From assembly GCA_017399445.1 (NCBI GenBank), contig JAFQCM010000119.1, forward strand, positions 1 through 60,953: a stretch of DNA of 60,953 bases, in the 5' to 3' direction. This stretch comes from Lachnospiraceae bacterium. Lineage in GTDB: Bacteria; Bacillota; Clostridia; Lachnospirales; Lachnospiraceae. The translations under genes were made by a program, and so were the position numbers. Below, piece by piece: positions 1 to 8,720 of the stretch (positions are counted from its first letter, which is position 1; every line of letters begins with the position of its first letter). The notes below the pieces were generated by a model. It did not search any database. It saw only the letters and a list, made by a program, of their open reading frames with translations, and was not told where the DNA came from.

Positions 1-348
1 GACATGAAGGAAGTGAAGGGAGACATTCAGACTTTACAGAGTGACATGAAGGAAGTGAAAGAAGATATCCAGACTTTACAGAGTGATATGAAGGAAGTGA
101 AGGGAGACATTCAGACTCTGCAGAAAGGGTTGGAAGATGTGAAAGATAAAACACAAAGTATTCAGTTAACATTGGAAAATGAAACTAATAGAAACATCAG
201 TATCGTTGCAGAAGGTCATTTAGATTTAAACAGAAAGTTGGATGAAGCATTAACCGTAGAAAATGAAAAAGAGATACTTTTAATCCGGGTAAATATTTTA
301 GAAAACGAAGTTAGAAAATTGAAAGCAAAAACAGAAAAAATTGCATAG
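1..348 (+). CDS. coiled-coil repeat protein, 5' end outside window
   Basis: The reading frame is already open at base 1, so the true start lies upstream and only the C-terminal part is seen. The first 126 bases are three near-identical 42-bp tandem copies, each encoding a 14-residue unit of the form MKEVK-[GE]-DIQTLQ-[SK]-x; a diverged fourth unit (LEDVKDKTQSIQ) follows. The 7/14 periodicity of hydrophobic residues and the Glu/Lys-rich composition predict a long coiled coil. The last ~60 residues (ending near KLKAKTEKIA) are also helical. There is no membrane segment or catalytic motif in the visible part. Similar repeats occur in structural or surface-associated coiled-coil proteins, but no function can be assigned. 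The gene ends at a TAG 8 bases before a strong terminator. Confidence 0.7.
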   Translation, partial: DMKEVKGDIQTLQSDMKEVKEDIQTLQSDMKEVKGDIQTLQKGLEDVKDKTQSIQLTLENETNRNISIVAEGHLDLNRKLDEALTVENEKEILLIRVNILENEVRKLKAKTEKIA

Positions 349-356
349 GAAATTAC

Positions 357-398
357 AAATATGGTTCCAGTTTAGGGGGAGGAACCATATTTTTTTTG
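357..398 (+). terminator. rho-independent terminator of the coiled-coil gene
   Basis: A 12-bp perfect inverted repeat (arms 357-368 and 381-392, core ATGGTTCC/GGAACCAT) runs into an uninterrupted T tract at 389-398. Confidence 0.9.
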
Positions 399-416
399 AT
401 TTTTAGAAAAAAACTC

Positions 417-482
417 TTGAAATTTGAGAATAATAGGAGTAATATGTACATAAAATACATGTAGTATTAAAAACTACATGTA
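417..482 (+). promoter_or_regulatory. sigma-A promoter and 5' UTR hairpin of the hemolysin III gene
   Basis: TTGAAA (417-422), a 17-bp spacer and TAATAT (440-445) make a good vegetative promoter. The untranslated leader then holds a perfect 10-bp stem (456-465 with 473-482, 7-nt loop) without a following T tract. It therefore looks like an mRNA structure or operator rather than a terminator. Confidence 0.65.
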
Positions 483-563
483 AAACTAATCAAAACGATT
501 TGATTGAGAAATCAAAACAAAAAATAGAATCTAACGAGAACCGAAAGGGAAAGGGGAGTCATT

Positions 564-1238
564 ATGAAAAAGAATGTGAAAAAGATTAAAGACCCGGGAA
601 GCGCAATTACACATTTTATAGGAATGTTAATGGCAATTTTTGCAGCGGTGCCACTTTTAATTAAAGCAGCAACCAAACCAGACAAGGTATATGTAGTGTC
701 ATTAGCAATTTTTATTGTGAGTATGATATTATTGTATGCGGCATCTACCATATATCATACCGTAGATGTATCAGAAAAAGTAAATAAAACACTCCGAAAA
801 ATTGATCACTCTATGATTTCTGTTATGATAGCAGGAAGCTACACACCAGTATGTGTTATTGTAATTGGTGAAAAGATGGGAACAATAATGTTAGCACTTA
901 TCTGGGGAATAGCAATCTTTGGGATTTTAATTAAGATATTTTGGATTACCTGTCCAAAATGGTTTTCCTCAACATTATATATTGCAATGGGATGGCTTTG
1001 TGTCATAGGATTTACCAGGATTATTAACGCATTACCAAGTGCAGCTTTTGGATGGTTGTTAGCTGGAGGAATAATTTATACTGTAGGAGGAGTCATCTAC
1101 GCCTTAAAACTTCCAATTTTTAATTCCAAACATAAAAACTTTGGCTCTCATGAAATCTTTCACTTATTTGTAATGGGAGGAAGTATTTGTCACTTCATTT
1201 TAATGTATGTATTCGTAGCAGATATGCCCCTACTTTAA
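564..1238 (+). CDS. hemolysin III family (PAQR) membrane protein
   Basis: This 224-residue protein has about seven hydrophobic segments, the usual size and topology of the bacterial hemolysin III/YqfA branch of the PAQR superfamily. Family signatures are visible: THF near residue 17, STIYHT near 61-66, KIDHSM near 79-84, and the C-terminal HEIFH (from about residue 196) followed by a further His. These His/Asp residues form the membrane-embedded zinc site of PAQR proteins, which are thought to be amide hydrolase-like. The physiological role in bacteria is poorly defined; a true hemolysin activity should not be assumed. The start has a good SD (AAAGGGG) 7-8 bases upstream. The gene is monocistronic and converges on prs. 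Confidence 0.9.
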   Translation: MKKNVKKIKDPGSAITHFIGMLMAIFAAVPLLIKAATKPDKVYVVSLAIFIVSMILLYAASTIYHTVDVSEKVNKTLRKIDHSMISVMIAGSYTPVCVIVIGEKMGTIMLALIWGIAIFGILIKIFWITCPKWFSSTLYIAMGWLCVIGFTRIINALPSAAFGWLLAGGIIYTVGGVIYALKLPIFNSKHKNFGSHEIFHLFVMGGSICHFILMYVFVADMPLL

Positions 1239-1361
1239 GCTAGTTGTGGACAATTGGATGTCAAGAACCGTAAGAAATGAGTTACTATAGAAGAGGAAAA
1301 GGTAGAAAACAGTAAAGTATTTGAAAATAAAGTATTATGCAGTAGTGGTTGTTAGTACACA

Positions 1362-1540
1362 GCCCAAGAGAGGCAGAGAAGCTTTCAGAGCAGGCATTTA
1401 AGAGACGTCTTTAGTGTAGGTGAAATCCACTGATTACGTAGACTCCAGGTCTTCAACCGAAAGACCTGGTTGTAGTTTATCAGTTAGTTCACCGGAACGT
1501 TGTCTCGCTTGCTCTGGAAGCTTCTGTTCCTTTCTTGGGC
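1362..1540. other. 179-nt rod-like imperfect palindrome; candidate structured ncRNA or small inverted-repeat element
   Basis: Between the convergent hemolysin III and prs genes the sequence folds back on itself over almost its whole length. Pairing blocks are 1362-1368/1534-1540, 1377-1384/1518-1525, 1386-1392/1510-1516, 1402-1406/1502-1506, 1405-1408/1497-1500, 1419-1424/1488-1493, 1429-1434/1479-1484 and the perfect apical stem 1445-1453/1461-1469 with a 7-nt loop. There is no T tract at either end, so it is not a simple terminator. Long rods interrupted by internal loops are characteristic of 6S RNA, and of decayed inverted-repeat transposons. No promoter with a good -35 was found. Nothing else is evident in 1239-1575. 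Confidence 0.4.
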
Positions 1541-1575
1541 GTCCATATATCAATAACTTGGTTTATCCATTTAGC

Positions 1576-2739
1576 CTATCTTTTCGCCAACAACTCACGA
1601 ATTTTTTCTGTAGGGCTAATAACCTTGCTAGTAGAAATATCATGATTTAAAGTATCAATAATAGAAGCTAAGAACTTAGTCATATCCGCCTCAGCATAAT
1701 ATGGTTTTTCGAAAATTGCCGGATTTCTGTAATTTAAGTTTGTAGTAATCACTAAATCAATAAATCCTTTTTCATAATATTCATCAAAACTTTCAAATCC
1801 GTTGGTAAACAAACCAAAAGTAGTACAGATAAATACTCGATTTGCGTTACGTTCTTTTAACATTTTTGCAGTATCTAACATACTTTCACCAGAAGAAATC
1901 ATATCATCAATAATGATAACATCTTTTCCCGCAACAGAGTCACCTAAGAATTCATGGGCAACAATTGGATTTTTTCCATTTACAACAGTAGAGTAATCAC
2001 GACGTTTGTAGAACATACCCATATCTACTCCAAGTACGTTGGAAAAATAAACTGCTCTGTGCATAGCACCTTCATCCGGGCTGATAATCATTAAGTGTTT
2101 GTTGTCAATTTGTAAATCAGGAACTCTGTTAAACAGGGTTTTAATAAACTGATACTGAGGAGTAAAGTTGTCAAATCCTTTTAAAGGAACCGCATTGTTT
2201 ACTCGTGGGTCATGAGCATCAAAAGTAATAATATTAGAAACACCCATGTTTGCCAGTTCTGTTAAAGCTAAAGCACAGTCTAAAGACTCTCTTTTGGTAC
2301 GTTTATGCTGGCGGCTTTCATAAAGGAAAGGCATGATTACATTGATTCTGTGCGCCTTGCCGGTAGCCGCCGAAATTAAACGTTTGATATCCTGATAAAT
2401 GTCATCTGGTGACATGTGATTGGTATGACCAAAAGCGGAATAAGTCAGACTGTAGTTACACACGTCTGCCATAATAAATAAGTCACAACCACGAATGGAT
2501 TCAAAATAACTTCCCTTTGCTTCACCGCTGCCAAAACGTGGACAGTCAGAGTTTACAATAAAATTGTCTGCTACATATCCATTAAATTCAATAACAGAAG
2601 ATTTTGAAAATGGAGTTTCTTTACGGAAAGAAACCAGATAGTCATTGACACCTTGGGCTAATGGAAGACAGCTTTTATGTACTGCAAGCTTTAAAGGTGC
2701 AACAGGTGTTAAATTCTGAAGTTCTTGAAAATTAGGCAT
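1576..2739 (-). CDS. prs: ribose-phosphate pyrophosphokinase (PRPP synthetase), long form
   Basis: This enzyme transfers pyrophosphate from ATP to ribose 5-phosphate to make PRPP for nucleotide, histidine and NAD synthesis. The PRPP-binding loop is visible as DVIIIDDMISSGES near residues 270-285. The upstream catalytic region shows PFLYESRQHKRTKRES and ITFDAHDPR, matching the flexible-loop and Asp/His region of the family. At 387 residues it is longer than the usual ~315, as in many Lachnospiraceae. The start is set by a strong SD (AGGAGG, complement at 2747-2752). It is a single gene, transcribed convergently with the hemolysin III gene. Confidence 0.93.
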   Translation of the reverse strand: MPNFQELQNLTPVAPLKLAVHKSCLPLAQGVNDYLVSFRKETPFSKSSVIEFNGYVADNFIVNSDCPRFGSGEAKGSYFESIRGCDLFIMADVCNYSLTYSAFGHTNHMSPDDIYQDIKRLISAATGKAHRINVIMPFLYESRQHKRTKRESLDCALALTELANMGVSNIITFDAHDPRVNNAVPLKGFDNFTPQYQFIKTLFNRVPDLQIDNKHLMIISPDEGAMHRAVYFSNVLGVDMGMFYKRRDYSTVVNGKNPIVAHEFLGDSVAGKDVIIIDDMISSGESMLDTAKMLKERNANRVFICTTFGLFTNGFESFDEYYEKGFIDLVITTNLNYRNPAIFEKPYYAEADMTKFLASIIDTLNHDISTSKVISPTEKIRELLAKR

Positions 2740-2798
2740 GTTAATCCTCCTGATAATTATATATATTCATACATTTTTCTACCTATTCTAACATATAA

Positions 2799-2827
2799 TT
2801 TATATCATTTTGCCAATCTTACGTCAA
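2799..2827 (-). promoter_or_regulatory. sigma-A promoter of prs
   Basis: On the minus strand TTGACG (2822-2827) is followed by a 17-bp spacer and TATAAA (2799-2804), about 60 bp upstream of the prs start. Confidence 0.75.
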
Positions 2828-2919
2828 GTCCTTTATGTTCTTTGGAACAAGAATAGTGAAAGAATACACAAAAAGAATATATAAAAAGAATAGGAAAAAA
2901 CAGTGGCTTTTCCAAAGAA

Positions 2920-3045
2920 AAGTGTGTATACTATATATAGCTGTGTCCGTCTGGAAAAAGCTTTACAAGTAAAGAGAGATATTGTAAAATCAAGCGGACA
3001 AGATTTTGAGATAAGATAATCAAGTAATTATAGAGGAGAAAGAAA
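2920..3045 (+). promoter_or_regulatory. der leader: candidate -10 and structured 5' UTR
   Basis: A TATACT/TATATA-rich stretch (about 2926-2938) is the likely -10, but no convincing -35 is seen. The transcript would then contain a 6-bp outer stem (2944-2949 with 2995-3000) enclosing a small hairpin (2961-2965 with 2970-2974). A good SD (GAGGAG) precedes der. The rest of the 306-bp gap from prs holds only the prs promoter. Confidence 0.4.
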
Positions 3046-4368
3046 ATGAGCAAACCAATAGTTGCAATCGTTGGAAGACCAAATGTTGGTAAATCTACGT
3101 TGTTTAATGCCCTTGCAGGAGAACGTATTTCAATTGTACAAGATACTCCAGGGGTGACCAGAGACCGTATTTATACAGAAGTAAGCTGGTTAGATATGGA
3201 TTTTACCTTAATTGATACTGGTGGTATTGAACCGGAAAGTAATGATATTATTCTGTCCCAAATGAGGGAACAGGCAGAAATTGCTATCGCAACAGCAGAT
3301 GTAATAGTATTCCTTACAGATGTAAGACAGGGACTGGTGGATTCTGATGCAAAAGTGGCAGATATGTTACGTCGTTCAAAAAAACCGGTAGTTCTAGTAG
3401 TAAATAAAGTAGACAGCTTTGAAAAATTCATGCCGGATGTGTATGAATTTTATAATTTGGGAATTGGAGATCCGGTTCCGATTTCTGCATCTTCTAAATT
3501 AGGTTTAGGAGATATGTTAGATGAAATTACAAGTCATTTTAATAAGGAAGGAATGACACAGGAAGAAGACGAACGTCCTAGAATTGCAATCGTTGGAAAA
3601 CCAAATGTAGGAAAGTCTTCTATGATTAACCGCCTGGTAGGGGAAGACAGAGTGATTGTTTCTGATATTGCAGGAACTACCAGAGATGCCATTGACACTG
3701 CTGTAAAACATAATGGAAAAGAATATGTATTTATTGATACAGCAGGGCTGAGAAGAAAAAATAAAATCAAAGAAGAATTGGAAAAATACATGATTGTCCG
3801 TACAGTGAGTGCGGTAGAACGTGCAGATGTGGTGGTTGTGGTGATTGATGCAGGAGAAGGTGTTACAGAGCAGGATGCAAAAATCGCAGGAATCGCCCAC
3901 GAACGTGGAAAAGGTGTTATCATTGCAGTAAATAAATGGGATGTATTAGAAAAAGATGATAAAACCATGAATAAGTTTACAGCTAAGGTAAGAGACACCC
4001 TTGCTTTTATGCCATATGCAGAATTAATGTTTATTTCTGCAAAAACAGGACAAAGATTAATCAAACTTTATGATGTGATTGATACAGTAATTGAAAATCA
4101 TGCACTAAGAGTTGCCACCGGTGTATTAAATGAAATTATGACAGAAGCAGTTGCCATGCAGCAGCCACCATCAGATAAGGGAAAACGTCTGAAACTGTAT
4201 TATATTACACAGGTGTCTGTAAAGCCACCAACCTTTGTTATTTTTGTAAACGATAAAGAATTGATGCATTTTTCATATACAAGATATATTGAAAACAGAA
4301 TTAGAGATGCCTTTGGATTTAAAGGGACTCCATTAAGATTTATTATTCGTGAGAGAAAGGAAAAATAA
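3046..4368 (+). CDS. der: ribosome-assembly GTPase Der (EngA)
   Basis: Der is the essential double GTPase needed for late 50S subunit maturation. The 440 residues match the family length. Two G domains are visible in tandem: G1 GRPNVGKST at residues 10-18 with DTGG and NKVD (G4), then a second G1 GKPNVGKSS near residue 184 with DTAG and NKWD. A C-terminal KH-like domain ([11 protein letters not shown]...) follows. The start has an SD (GAGGAGA) 7 bases upstream. plsY begins 2 bases after the stop and gpsA follows, so ribosome assembly and phospholipid precursor genes form one operon, a common Firmicutes arrangement. Confidence 0.97.
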   Translation: MSKPIVAIVGRPNVGKSTLFNALAGERISIVQDTPGVTRDRIYTEVSWLDMDFTLIDTGGIEPESNDIILSQMREQAEIAIATADVIVFLTDVRQGLVDSDAKVADMLRRSKKPVVLVVNKVDSFEKFMPDVYEFYNLGIGDPVPISASSKLGLGDMLDEITSHFNKEGMTQEEDERPRIAIVGKPNVGKSSMINRLVGEDRVIVSDIAGTTRDAIDTAVKHNGKEYVFIDTAGLRRKNKIKEELEKYMIVRTVSAVERADVVVVVIDAGEGVTEQDAKIAGIAHERGKGVIIAVNKWDVLEKDDKTMNKFTAKVRDTLAFMPYAELMFISAKTGQRLIKLYDVIDTVIENHALRVATGVLNEIMTEAVAMQQPPSDKGKRLKLYYITQVSVKPPTFVIFVNDKELMHFSYTRYIENRIRDAFGFKGTPLRFIIRERKEK

Positions 4369-4369
4369 C

Positions 4370-5011
4370 ATGGAACGTGTGATTTGTCTAGCAATTGGTT
4401 ATTGTTTTGGATTATTGCAAACAGGATATTTATATGGAAAAGCACATGGGATCGATATTAGAGACCATGGTAGTGGAAATGCAGGAACTACCAATGCTCT
4501 TCGAACATTAGGAAAAAAGGCAGGGCTAATTACTTTTTTAGGAGATGCTTTTAAGTGTGTATTTGCAGTGCTTTTGGTATGGTTCATTTTTAAAGATACC
4601 AAAGCAGATATTATGCCATTATTAAAACTATATACAGGTGCAGGAGTAATTTTAGGACATAATTATCCTTTTTATCTGAAATTTAGAGGTGGAAAGGGAA
4701 TTGCTGCTTCAGGAGGAATGATGCTTTCTTTTGACTGGGTCATTGTGGGGTGTGCGTTAGTTACTTTTTTGGTAGCGTTTCTACTTACAAGTTATGTATC
4801 AGTAGGTTCTTTGCTTATTTATGTGGGATTTATGATTGAACTAGTGGTTATGGGACAGTTGGGATATTTTGGTGTATCCCAGCCTATATTGAACGAAATG
4901 TACATAATTGCTGCAATTCTTACAATTTTGGCATTTTATAAGCATAGAGCGAATATTAAGAGATTACTTAAAGGTGAAGAAAATAAAACTATTTTATTTA
5001 AGAAGAAGTAA
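4370..5011 (+). CDS. plsY: acyl-phosphate:glycerol-3-phosphate acyltransferase PlsY
   Basis: PlsY is a membrane enzyme that transfers the acyl group of acyl-phosphate to the sn-1 position of glycerol 3-phosphate, the first step of phospholipid synthesis. The protein (213 residues from the ATG at 4370) is strongly hydrophobic with several TM segments. It carries the family loops SGNAGTTN near residues 36-43 and GHNYPFYLKFRGGKG near 95-109. The ATG at 4370 is preferred over an upstream in-frame start at 4349 because it has the AGAAAGG ribosome site at the right distance and does not overlap der. Immediately downstream, gpsA makes its substrate. Confidence 0.93.
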   Translation: MERVICLAIGYCFGLLQTGYLYGKAHGIDIRDHGSGNAGTTNALRTLGKKAGLITFLGDAFKCVFAVLLVWFIFKDTKADIMPLLKLYTGAGVILGHNYPFYLKFRGGKGIAASGGMMLSFDWVIVGCALVTFLVAFLLTSYVSVGSLLIYVGFMIELVVMGQLGYFGVSQPILNEMYIIAAILTILAFYKHRANIKRLLKGEENKTILFKKK

Positions 5012-5022
5012 GGAGGAACAGG

Positions 5023-6021
5023 ATGAAAAGAATAGGTGTTATTGGTGCGGGAAGTTGGGGAACTGCTTTGGCATTACTGGCAAATAACAATGGACATGAA
5101 GTAACTGTATGGTCTGCAATTGAAGAAGAAATCCATATGTTACAAAAAGAACATGAACATAAAGATAAGCTGCCGGGAATTCCGTTACCAGAGAGTATTC
5201 AGTTTACCATAGACTTAAAGGAAGCAATAGAAGGAAAAGACCTTTTGGTGTTGGCAGTACCATCTCCATTTACCCGTAGTACCTCACAGAAAATGAAGGA
5301 ATTTGTGAGGAAAGGGCAAATTATTGTAAATGTGGCAAAGGGTATTGAAGAAAATACCATGAAAACATTAACAGAAATCATAGAAGAAGAGATACCAGAG
5401 GCAGTAGTAACAGTACTTTCTGGTCCAAGTCATGCAGAAGAAGTAGGCAGGGGACTTCCTACCACTTGTGTAGTAGGGGCTAAAGATGAAAAAACAGCTC
5501 TTTATATTCAGGAAATTTTTATGAATAATGTATTCCGGGTATATACCAGTGATGACATTCTTGGAATTGAACTTGGTGGGGCCTTGAAAAATGTGATTGC
5601 CTTGGCAGCAGGAGTGGCAGATGGTCTTGGATATGGAGATAATATTAAAGCAGCGTTGATCACCAGGGGGATTTCAGAAATTTCCAGATTGGGAGTTGCC
5701 ATGGGTGGTAATAAAGAGACTTTTGGTGGTTTAACTGGAATTGGAGATTTGATTGTTACCTGTGCAAGTATGCATAGCAGAAACAGAAGAGCTGGAATTT
5801 TAATTGGAAAAGGCTATACCGCAGAAGAAGCCATGAAAGAAGTAAAGATGGTAGTAGAAGGAGTATATTCGGCAAAAGCTGCCCTTCAGTTGTCTAAAAA
5901 ATATCAGGTAGAACTGCCAATTATTGAACAGGTATGTGCCGTATTGTTTGAGGGTGCATCTCCACGAAATGCGGTAGATATTCTGATGGGAAGAGAACGT
6001 AAAAGTGAAATTGATAGGTAG
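5023..6021 (+). CDS. gpsA: NAD(P)H-dependent glycerol-3-phosphate dehydrogenase
   Basis: GpsA reduces dihydroxyacetone phosphate to sn-glycerol 3-phosphate for phospholipid synthesis. The 332-residue protein has the N-terminal Rossmann fingerprint GAGSWGTALA (residues 7-16), the middle motif LSGPSHAEEV, and the catalytic lysine segment GALKNVIALAAG. All match the family, as does the length. An SD (AAGGAGGA) lies just upstream. It is co-transcribed with plsY, which uses its product. Confidence 0.96.
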   Translation: MKRIGVIGAGSWGTALALLANNNGHEVTVWSAIEEEIHMLQKEHEHKDKLPGIPLPESIQFTIDLKEAIEGKDLLVLAVPSPFTRSTSQKMKEFVRKGQIIVNVAKGIEENTMKTLTEIIEEEIPEAVVTVLSGPSHAEEVGRGLPTTCVVGAKDEKTALYIQEIFMNNVFRVYTSDDILGIELGGALKNVIALAAGVADGLGYGDNIKAALITRGISEISRLGVAMGGNKETFGGLTGIGDLIVTCASMHSRNRRAGILIGKGYTAEEAMKEVKMVVEGVYSAKAALQLSKKYQVELPIIEQVCAVLFEGASPRNAVDILMGRERKSEIDR

Positions 6022-6041
6022 GAATTGAAAAGGAGATTTTA

Positions 6042-6866
6042 ATGGAAAGTAAAACAGGTTTTAATGGTTCAGAAAGTTATGTAGCATCACCAGAATTAAT
6101 GGCAAGCGTAAATGTTGCTATGGCATTAGAAAAGCCATTGTTAATTAAAGGAGAACCAGGGACAGGAAAGACAATGCTTGCTCAGGCCATTGCCCAGTCT
6201 TTGGGAAAAGAACTGCTTATCTGGAATATAAAGTCCACTACAAAGGCACAGGAAGGACTTTATGTATACGATACCATTCAAAGACTTTATGATAGTCAGT
6301 TTGGAGAAGCAGGAGTCGATGATATTGGTCATTATATTAAGCTTGGAAAATTAGGAGAAGCTTTTAAAGCAGAGGAACAGCCGGTACTTTTGATTGACGA
6401 AATTGATAAAGCAGATTTGGAATTTCCAAATGACTTATTATGGGAATTGGATAAAATGGAGTTTTATATCCACGAAACAAAAGAAACAGTGAAAGCAAAA
6501 AAACGTCCAATCGTAATTATTACATCTAATGCAGAAAAAGAACTTCCGGATGCGTTCCTTCGAAGATGTATTTTTCATTATATTGAATTTCCAGATAAAG
6601 AGTTAATGGAAGAAATTGTAAAAGTACATTTTCCAGATTTGCAAGACAACCTATTAAAAGAAGCTATGGAACAGTTTTACTGGATTCGTAGTTTAAAGGA
6701 TATCCGTAAAAAACCAAGTACTTCAGAACTGGTAGACTGGATTCAGGCATTATTACTTGGTGGAATCAGTGCAGAAGAAGTAAAAGAAAAAATGCCATTT
6801 GTAGGTGTGTTACTGAAAAAAGATGAGGATTTAGCTGTATTTAAGAAAAGGAGATTAGATGTTTAG
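6042..6866 (+). CDS. MoxR-type AAA+ ATPase
   Basis: The protein (274 residues) is a single AAA+ module of the MoxR/CbbQ-like group: Walker A GEPGTGKT (37-44), Walker B LLIDEID (about 117-123), sensor region IVIITSNAEKELP and an arginine-finger-type segment DAFLRRC. MoxR ATPases act as chaperones that insert cofactors or remodel partner complexes, nearly always together with a VWA-domain protein. The next gene, overlapping by 8 bp, is exactly such a protein. Target complex unknown. It probably belongs to the der-plsY-gpsA transcript (20-bp gap, SD AAGGAG). Confidence 0.85.
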   Translation: MESKTGFNGSESYVASPELMASVNVAMALEKPLLIKGEPGTGKTMLAQAIAQSLGKELLIWNIKSTTKAQEGLYVYDTIQRLYDSQFGEAGVDDIGHYIKLGKLGEAFKAEEQPVLLIDEIDKADLEFPNDLLWELDKMEFYIHETKETVKAKKRPIVIITSNAEKELPDAFLRRCIFHYIEFPDKELMEEIVKVHFPDLQDNLLKEAMEQFYWIRSLKDIRKKPSTSELVDWIQALLLGGISAEEVKEKMPFVGVLLKKDEDLAVFKKRRLDV

Positions 6867-8061
6867 TCCATTTTTTTATATTTTAAAAGCCAAAGGCTTG
6901 GAAGTATCTACAACAGAATGGCTCACTTTAATGAATGCACTGGATAAGGGGCTTTGTGGAGCCTCTTTGACACAGTTTTACTATGTGGCAAGAATGATTC
7001 TGGTAAAATCGGAGGCAGATTACGATCGGTTTGACGTGGCATTTGAGGAATATTTTAAGGACTTTAAAGCTTATGCAGATATTCCAGATGCTATTCGTAA
7101 ATTTTTAGAAAAGCCGGATATGCCGCAAGATCATACCAATGATGAATTATTTAAGCCTCGTTCGGAAGAACTCTCCAAAGAAGAAATAGAAGGGATGTTT
7201 GAAGAACGGAAAACAGAGCAGAAAACAGAACATAATGGAGGAAGCTACTGGATTGGAACCAATGGTACTTCTACATTTGGACATAATGGAAAACAGCCAG
7301 GAGGAATTCGTATCGGTGGACAGTCTGCTCTGAAGTCTGCTTTTCAGGTAGTAGGAGACAGAAGATTTGCGGATTTCAGGCGAGATAAGGCATTGAATAT
7401 CAGACAGTTTCAGGTGGCATTTCGAAGACTTCGTCAGTTTTCTTCCAAAATTGATGCACCAAAAAGTGAACTGGATTTAGATGGCACCATTGATTCTACT
7501 TGTAATAATGGGGGATATTTAAAGCTTGAATTTGAAAAACCAAGAAAAAATACAGTAAAATTATTGTTACTGTTTGATTCCGGAGGTACCATGATGCCTT
7601 TTAGCACCCTTTGTAATAATTTGTTTCAGGCGGTACATAAAGCAAATCATTTTAAAGATGTAAAAACCTATTACTTTCACAATTGTATTTATGCACACGT
7701 ATACAATTCACCAGAGTGTGATTATGGAGACTGGGTAGAAAGTGAATGGTTGTTTAAGAATCTGGATGCAGATTATAAGGTAATTATAGTGGGAGATGCC
7801 CAAATGGCACCGGAAGAGTTGTTCCACAATACTGGAAACTACCGGGGACCAAATAATGGATTAAGCGGTTATGAGTGGCTTACCTGGTATACCAAGAAGT
7901 TTAAAAAGGTAGTATGGCTAAATCCAAGATACCATGCCAATGTGGCAAAGCTAGACTGGCTAGAAGCAGAACAATCAATTGCCGGTTTAATAAAGATGTT
8001 TCCTTTGTCAGTAGATGGATTGAAATATGCTATTGAAGAACTTATGAGTACAAAGAGATAG
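6859..8061 (+). CDS. VWA-domain protein (CoxE-like) partnered with MoxR ATPase
   Basis: This 400-residue protein has a helical N-terminal region, a low-complexity linker (about residues 100-150) and a C-terminal von Willebrand A domain. The metal-ion site begins at residue 240 as DSGGT-M. That form (D-x-G-G-T/S) is typical of bacterial CoxE/YehP-type VWA proteins. Overlap of the start with the end of the AAA+ gene indicates translational coupling, and the pair is expected to work as an ATP-driven chaperone or metal-insertion machine. No target enzyme is encoded nearby, so the client is unknown. The stop codon lies 7 bp before the inverted-repeat end of an insertion-sequence remnant, whose first hairpin may serve as its terminator. 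Confidence 0.8.
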   Translation: MFSPFFYILKAKGLEVSTTEWLTLMNALDKGLCGASLTQFYYVARMILVKSEADYDRFDVAFEEYFKDFKAYADIPDAIRKFLEKPDMPQDHTNDELFKPRSEELSKEEIEGMFEERKTEQKTEHNGGSYWIGTNGTSTFGHNGKQPGGIRIGGQSALKSAFQVVGDRRFADFRRDKALNIRQFQVAFRRLRQFSSKIDAPKSELDLDGTIDSTCNNGGYLKLEFEKPRKNTVKLLLLFDSGGTMMPFSTLCNNLFQAVHKANHFKDVKTYYFHNCIYAHVYNSPECDYGDWVESEWLFKNLDADYKVIIVGDAQMAPEELFHNTGNYRGPNNGLSGYEWLTWYTKKFKKVVWLNPRYHANVAKLDWLEAEQSIAGLIKMFPLSVDGLKYAIEELMSTKR

Positions 8062-8067
8062 GTTGAT

Positions 8068-8609
8068 GGGGCTGTCGCTTTAACGATTAAAAATCGTTGG
8101 AGCGCAGTCTCTTCTTTTGCTTTTTTCATATTTGTTTTTTTAATATCAGGTAAAAAAGAGTGCACTTAACCAGGCATCTTCCAATGCCTGAATACTCTGG
8201 TTTTGATCCTGCTCATTGGCTTCTAAAAAAGATAGTTTTCTTCACTCTCATAGCCTGCGTCAGCAGTGATATTTTTGTACTTGAATTTCAAATTTTCCTC
8301 TTTACCATATTGCCATAAACGATTTTAATATCATAGCGCTACTCACACTCCGTTATCAGATTTGCTATTTTAAGCAGTAGTTTCTCCTGATTTTTAGTAA
8401 CCGTACAGAATCATCTTCAGGAATAATTGTTTCGATATTCAGAGAAAGTTTTAGTTGATAGCCTTCCTCATTCAGAGTATAATTCTTTTGTAATTTAATG
8501 TGTTTGGTCATACATTAATTTTACACCAACTGTCAGTAACTTTCCAGTGCTGACAGTTCTTTTTTTGCGAAAAAAGAAGCTGTGCACTAATTCTTAGTGC
8601 GACAGCCCC
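8068..8609 (-). mobile_element. decayed IS1182-family insertion sequence
   Basis: The 542-bp element is bounded by perfect 11-bp terminal inverted repeats (GGGGCTGTCGC at 8068-8078 and its complement at 8599-8609). Each end carries a subterminal hairpin: 12-bp stem with a 5-nt loop at about 8077-8105 (two G-U pairs) and stem 8584-8590/8594-8600 (GCACTAA/TTAGTGC). Inside is a minus-strand transposase remnant. The element is about a third of the length of an intact IS1182 copy, so it cannot mobilise itself. It separates the housekeeping operon from the accessory cluster that follows. Confidence 0.8.
8150..8511 (-). pseudogene. IS1182-family transposase remnant
   Basis: Read from an ATG at 8511 on the minus strand, the first ~40 codons give an N-terminus typical of IS1182-type transposases (KNYTLNEEGYQLKLSLNIE, then IPEDDSVRLL). 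The frame stops soon after. A second, downstream fragment reads NITADAGYESEENY, matching the DDE-domain region of the same family, and then shifts frame. Most of the catalytic middle is deleted. Non-functional. Confidence 0.8.
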
Positions 8610-8623
8610 CCATTTTTGTGTTT

Positions 8624-8643
8624 TTCATATTTCTATCACATTT
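8624..8643 (+). promoter_or_regulatory. 11-bp-spaced direct repeat, candidate response-regulator site
   Basis: TTCATATTT (8624-8632) and ATCACATTT (8635-8643) are repeats with an 11-bp period. They match a perfect tandem repeat of ATCACATTT at 12133-12152 in front of the second block of the same cluster. OmpR/PhoB-family regulators bind such 11-bp direct repeats, and one is encoded at 19177. Confidence 0.4.
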
Positions 8644-8720
8644 TTCTTTTAAATTATGTATTGTTTTTAAAGAGAGGGAAGAGGATTAGTTATTTCGTTA
8701 CTTTTTATTTAAGCAAAAAA

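Noticed and set aside
1420..1650. Plus-strand 76-codon reading frame
   Set aside because: It lies inside the long palindrome and runs into the antisense of prs; no ribosome site and atypical composition.
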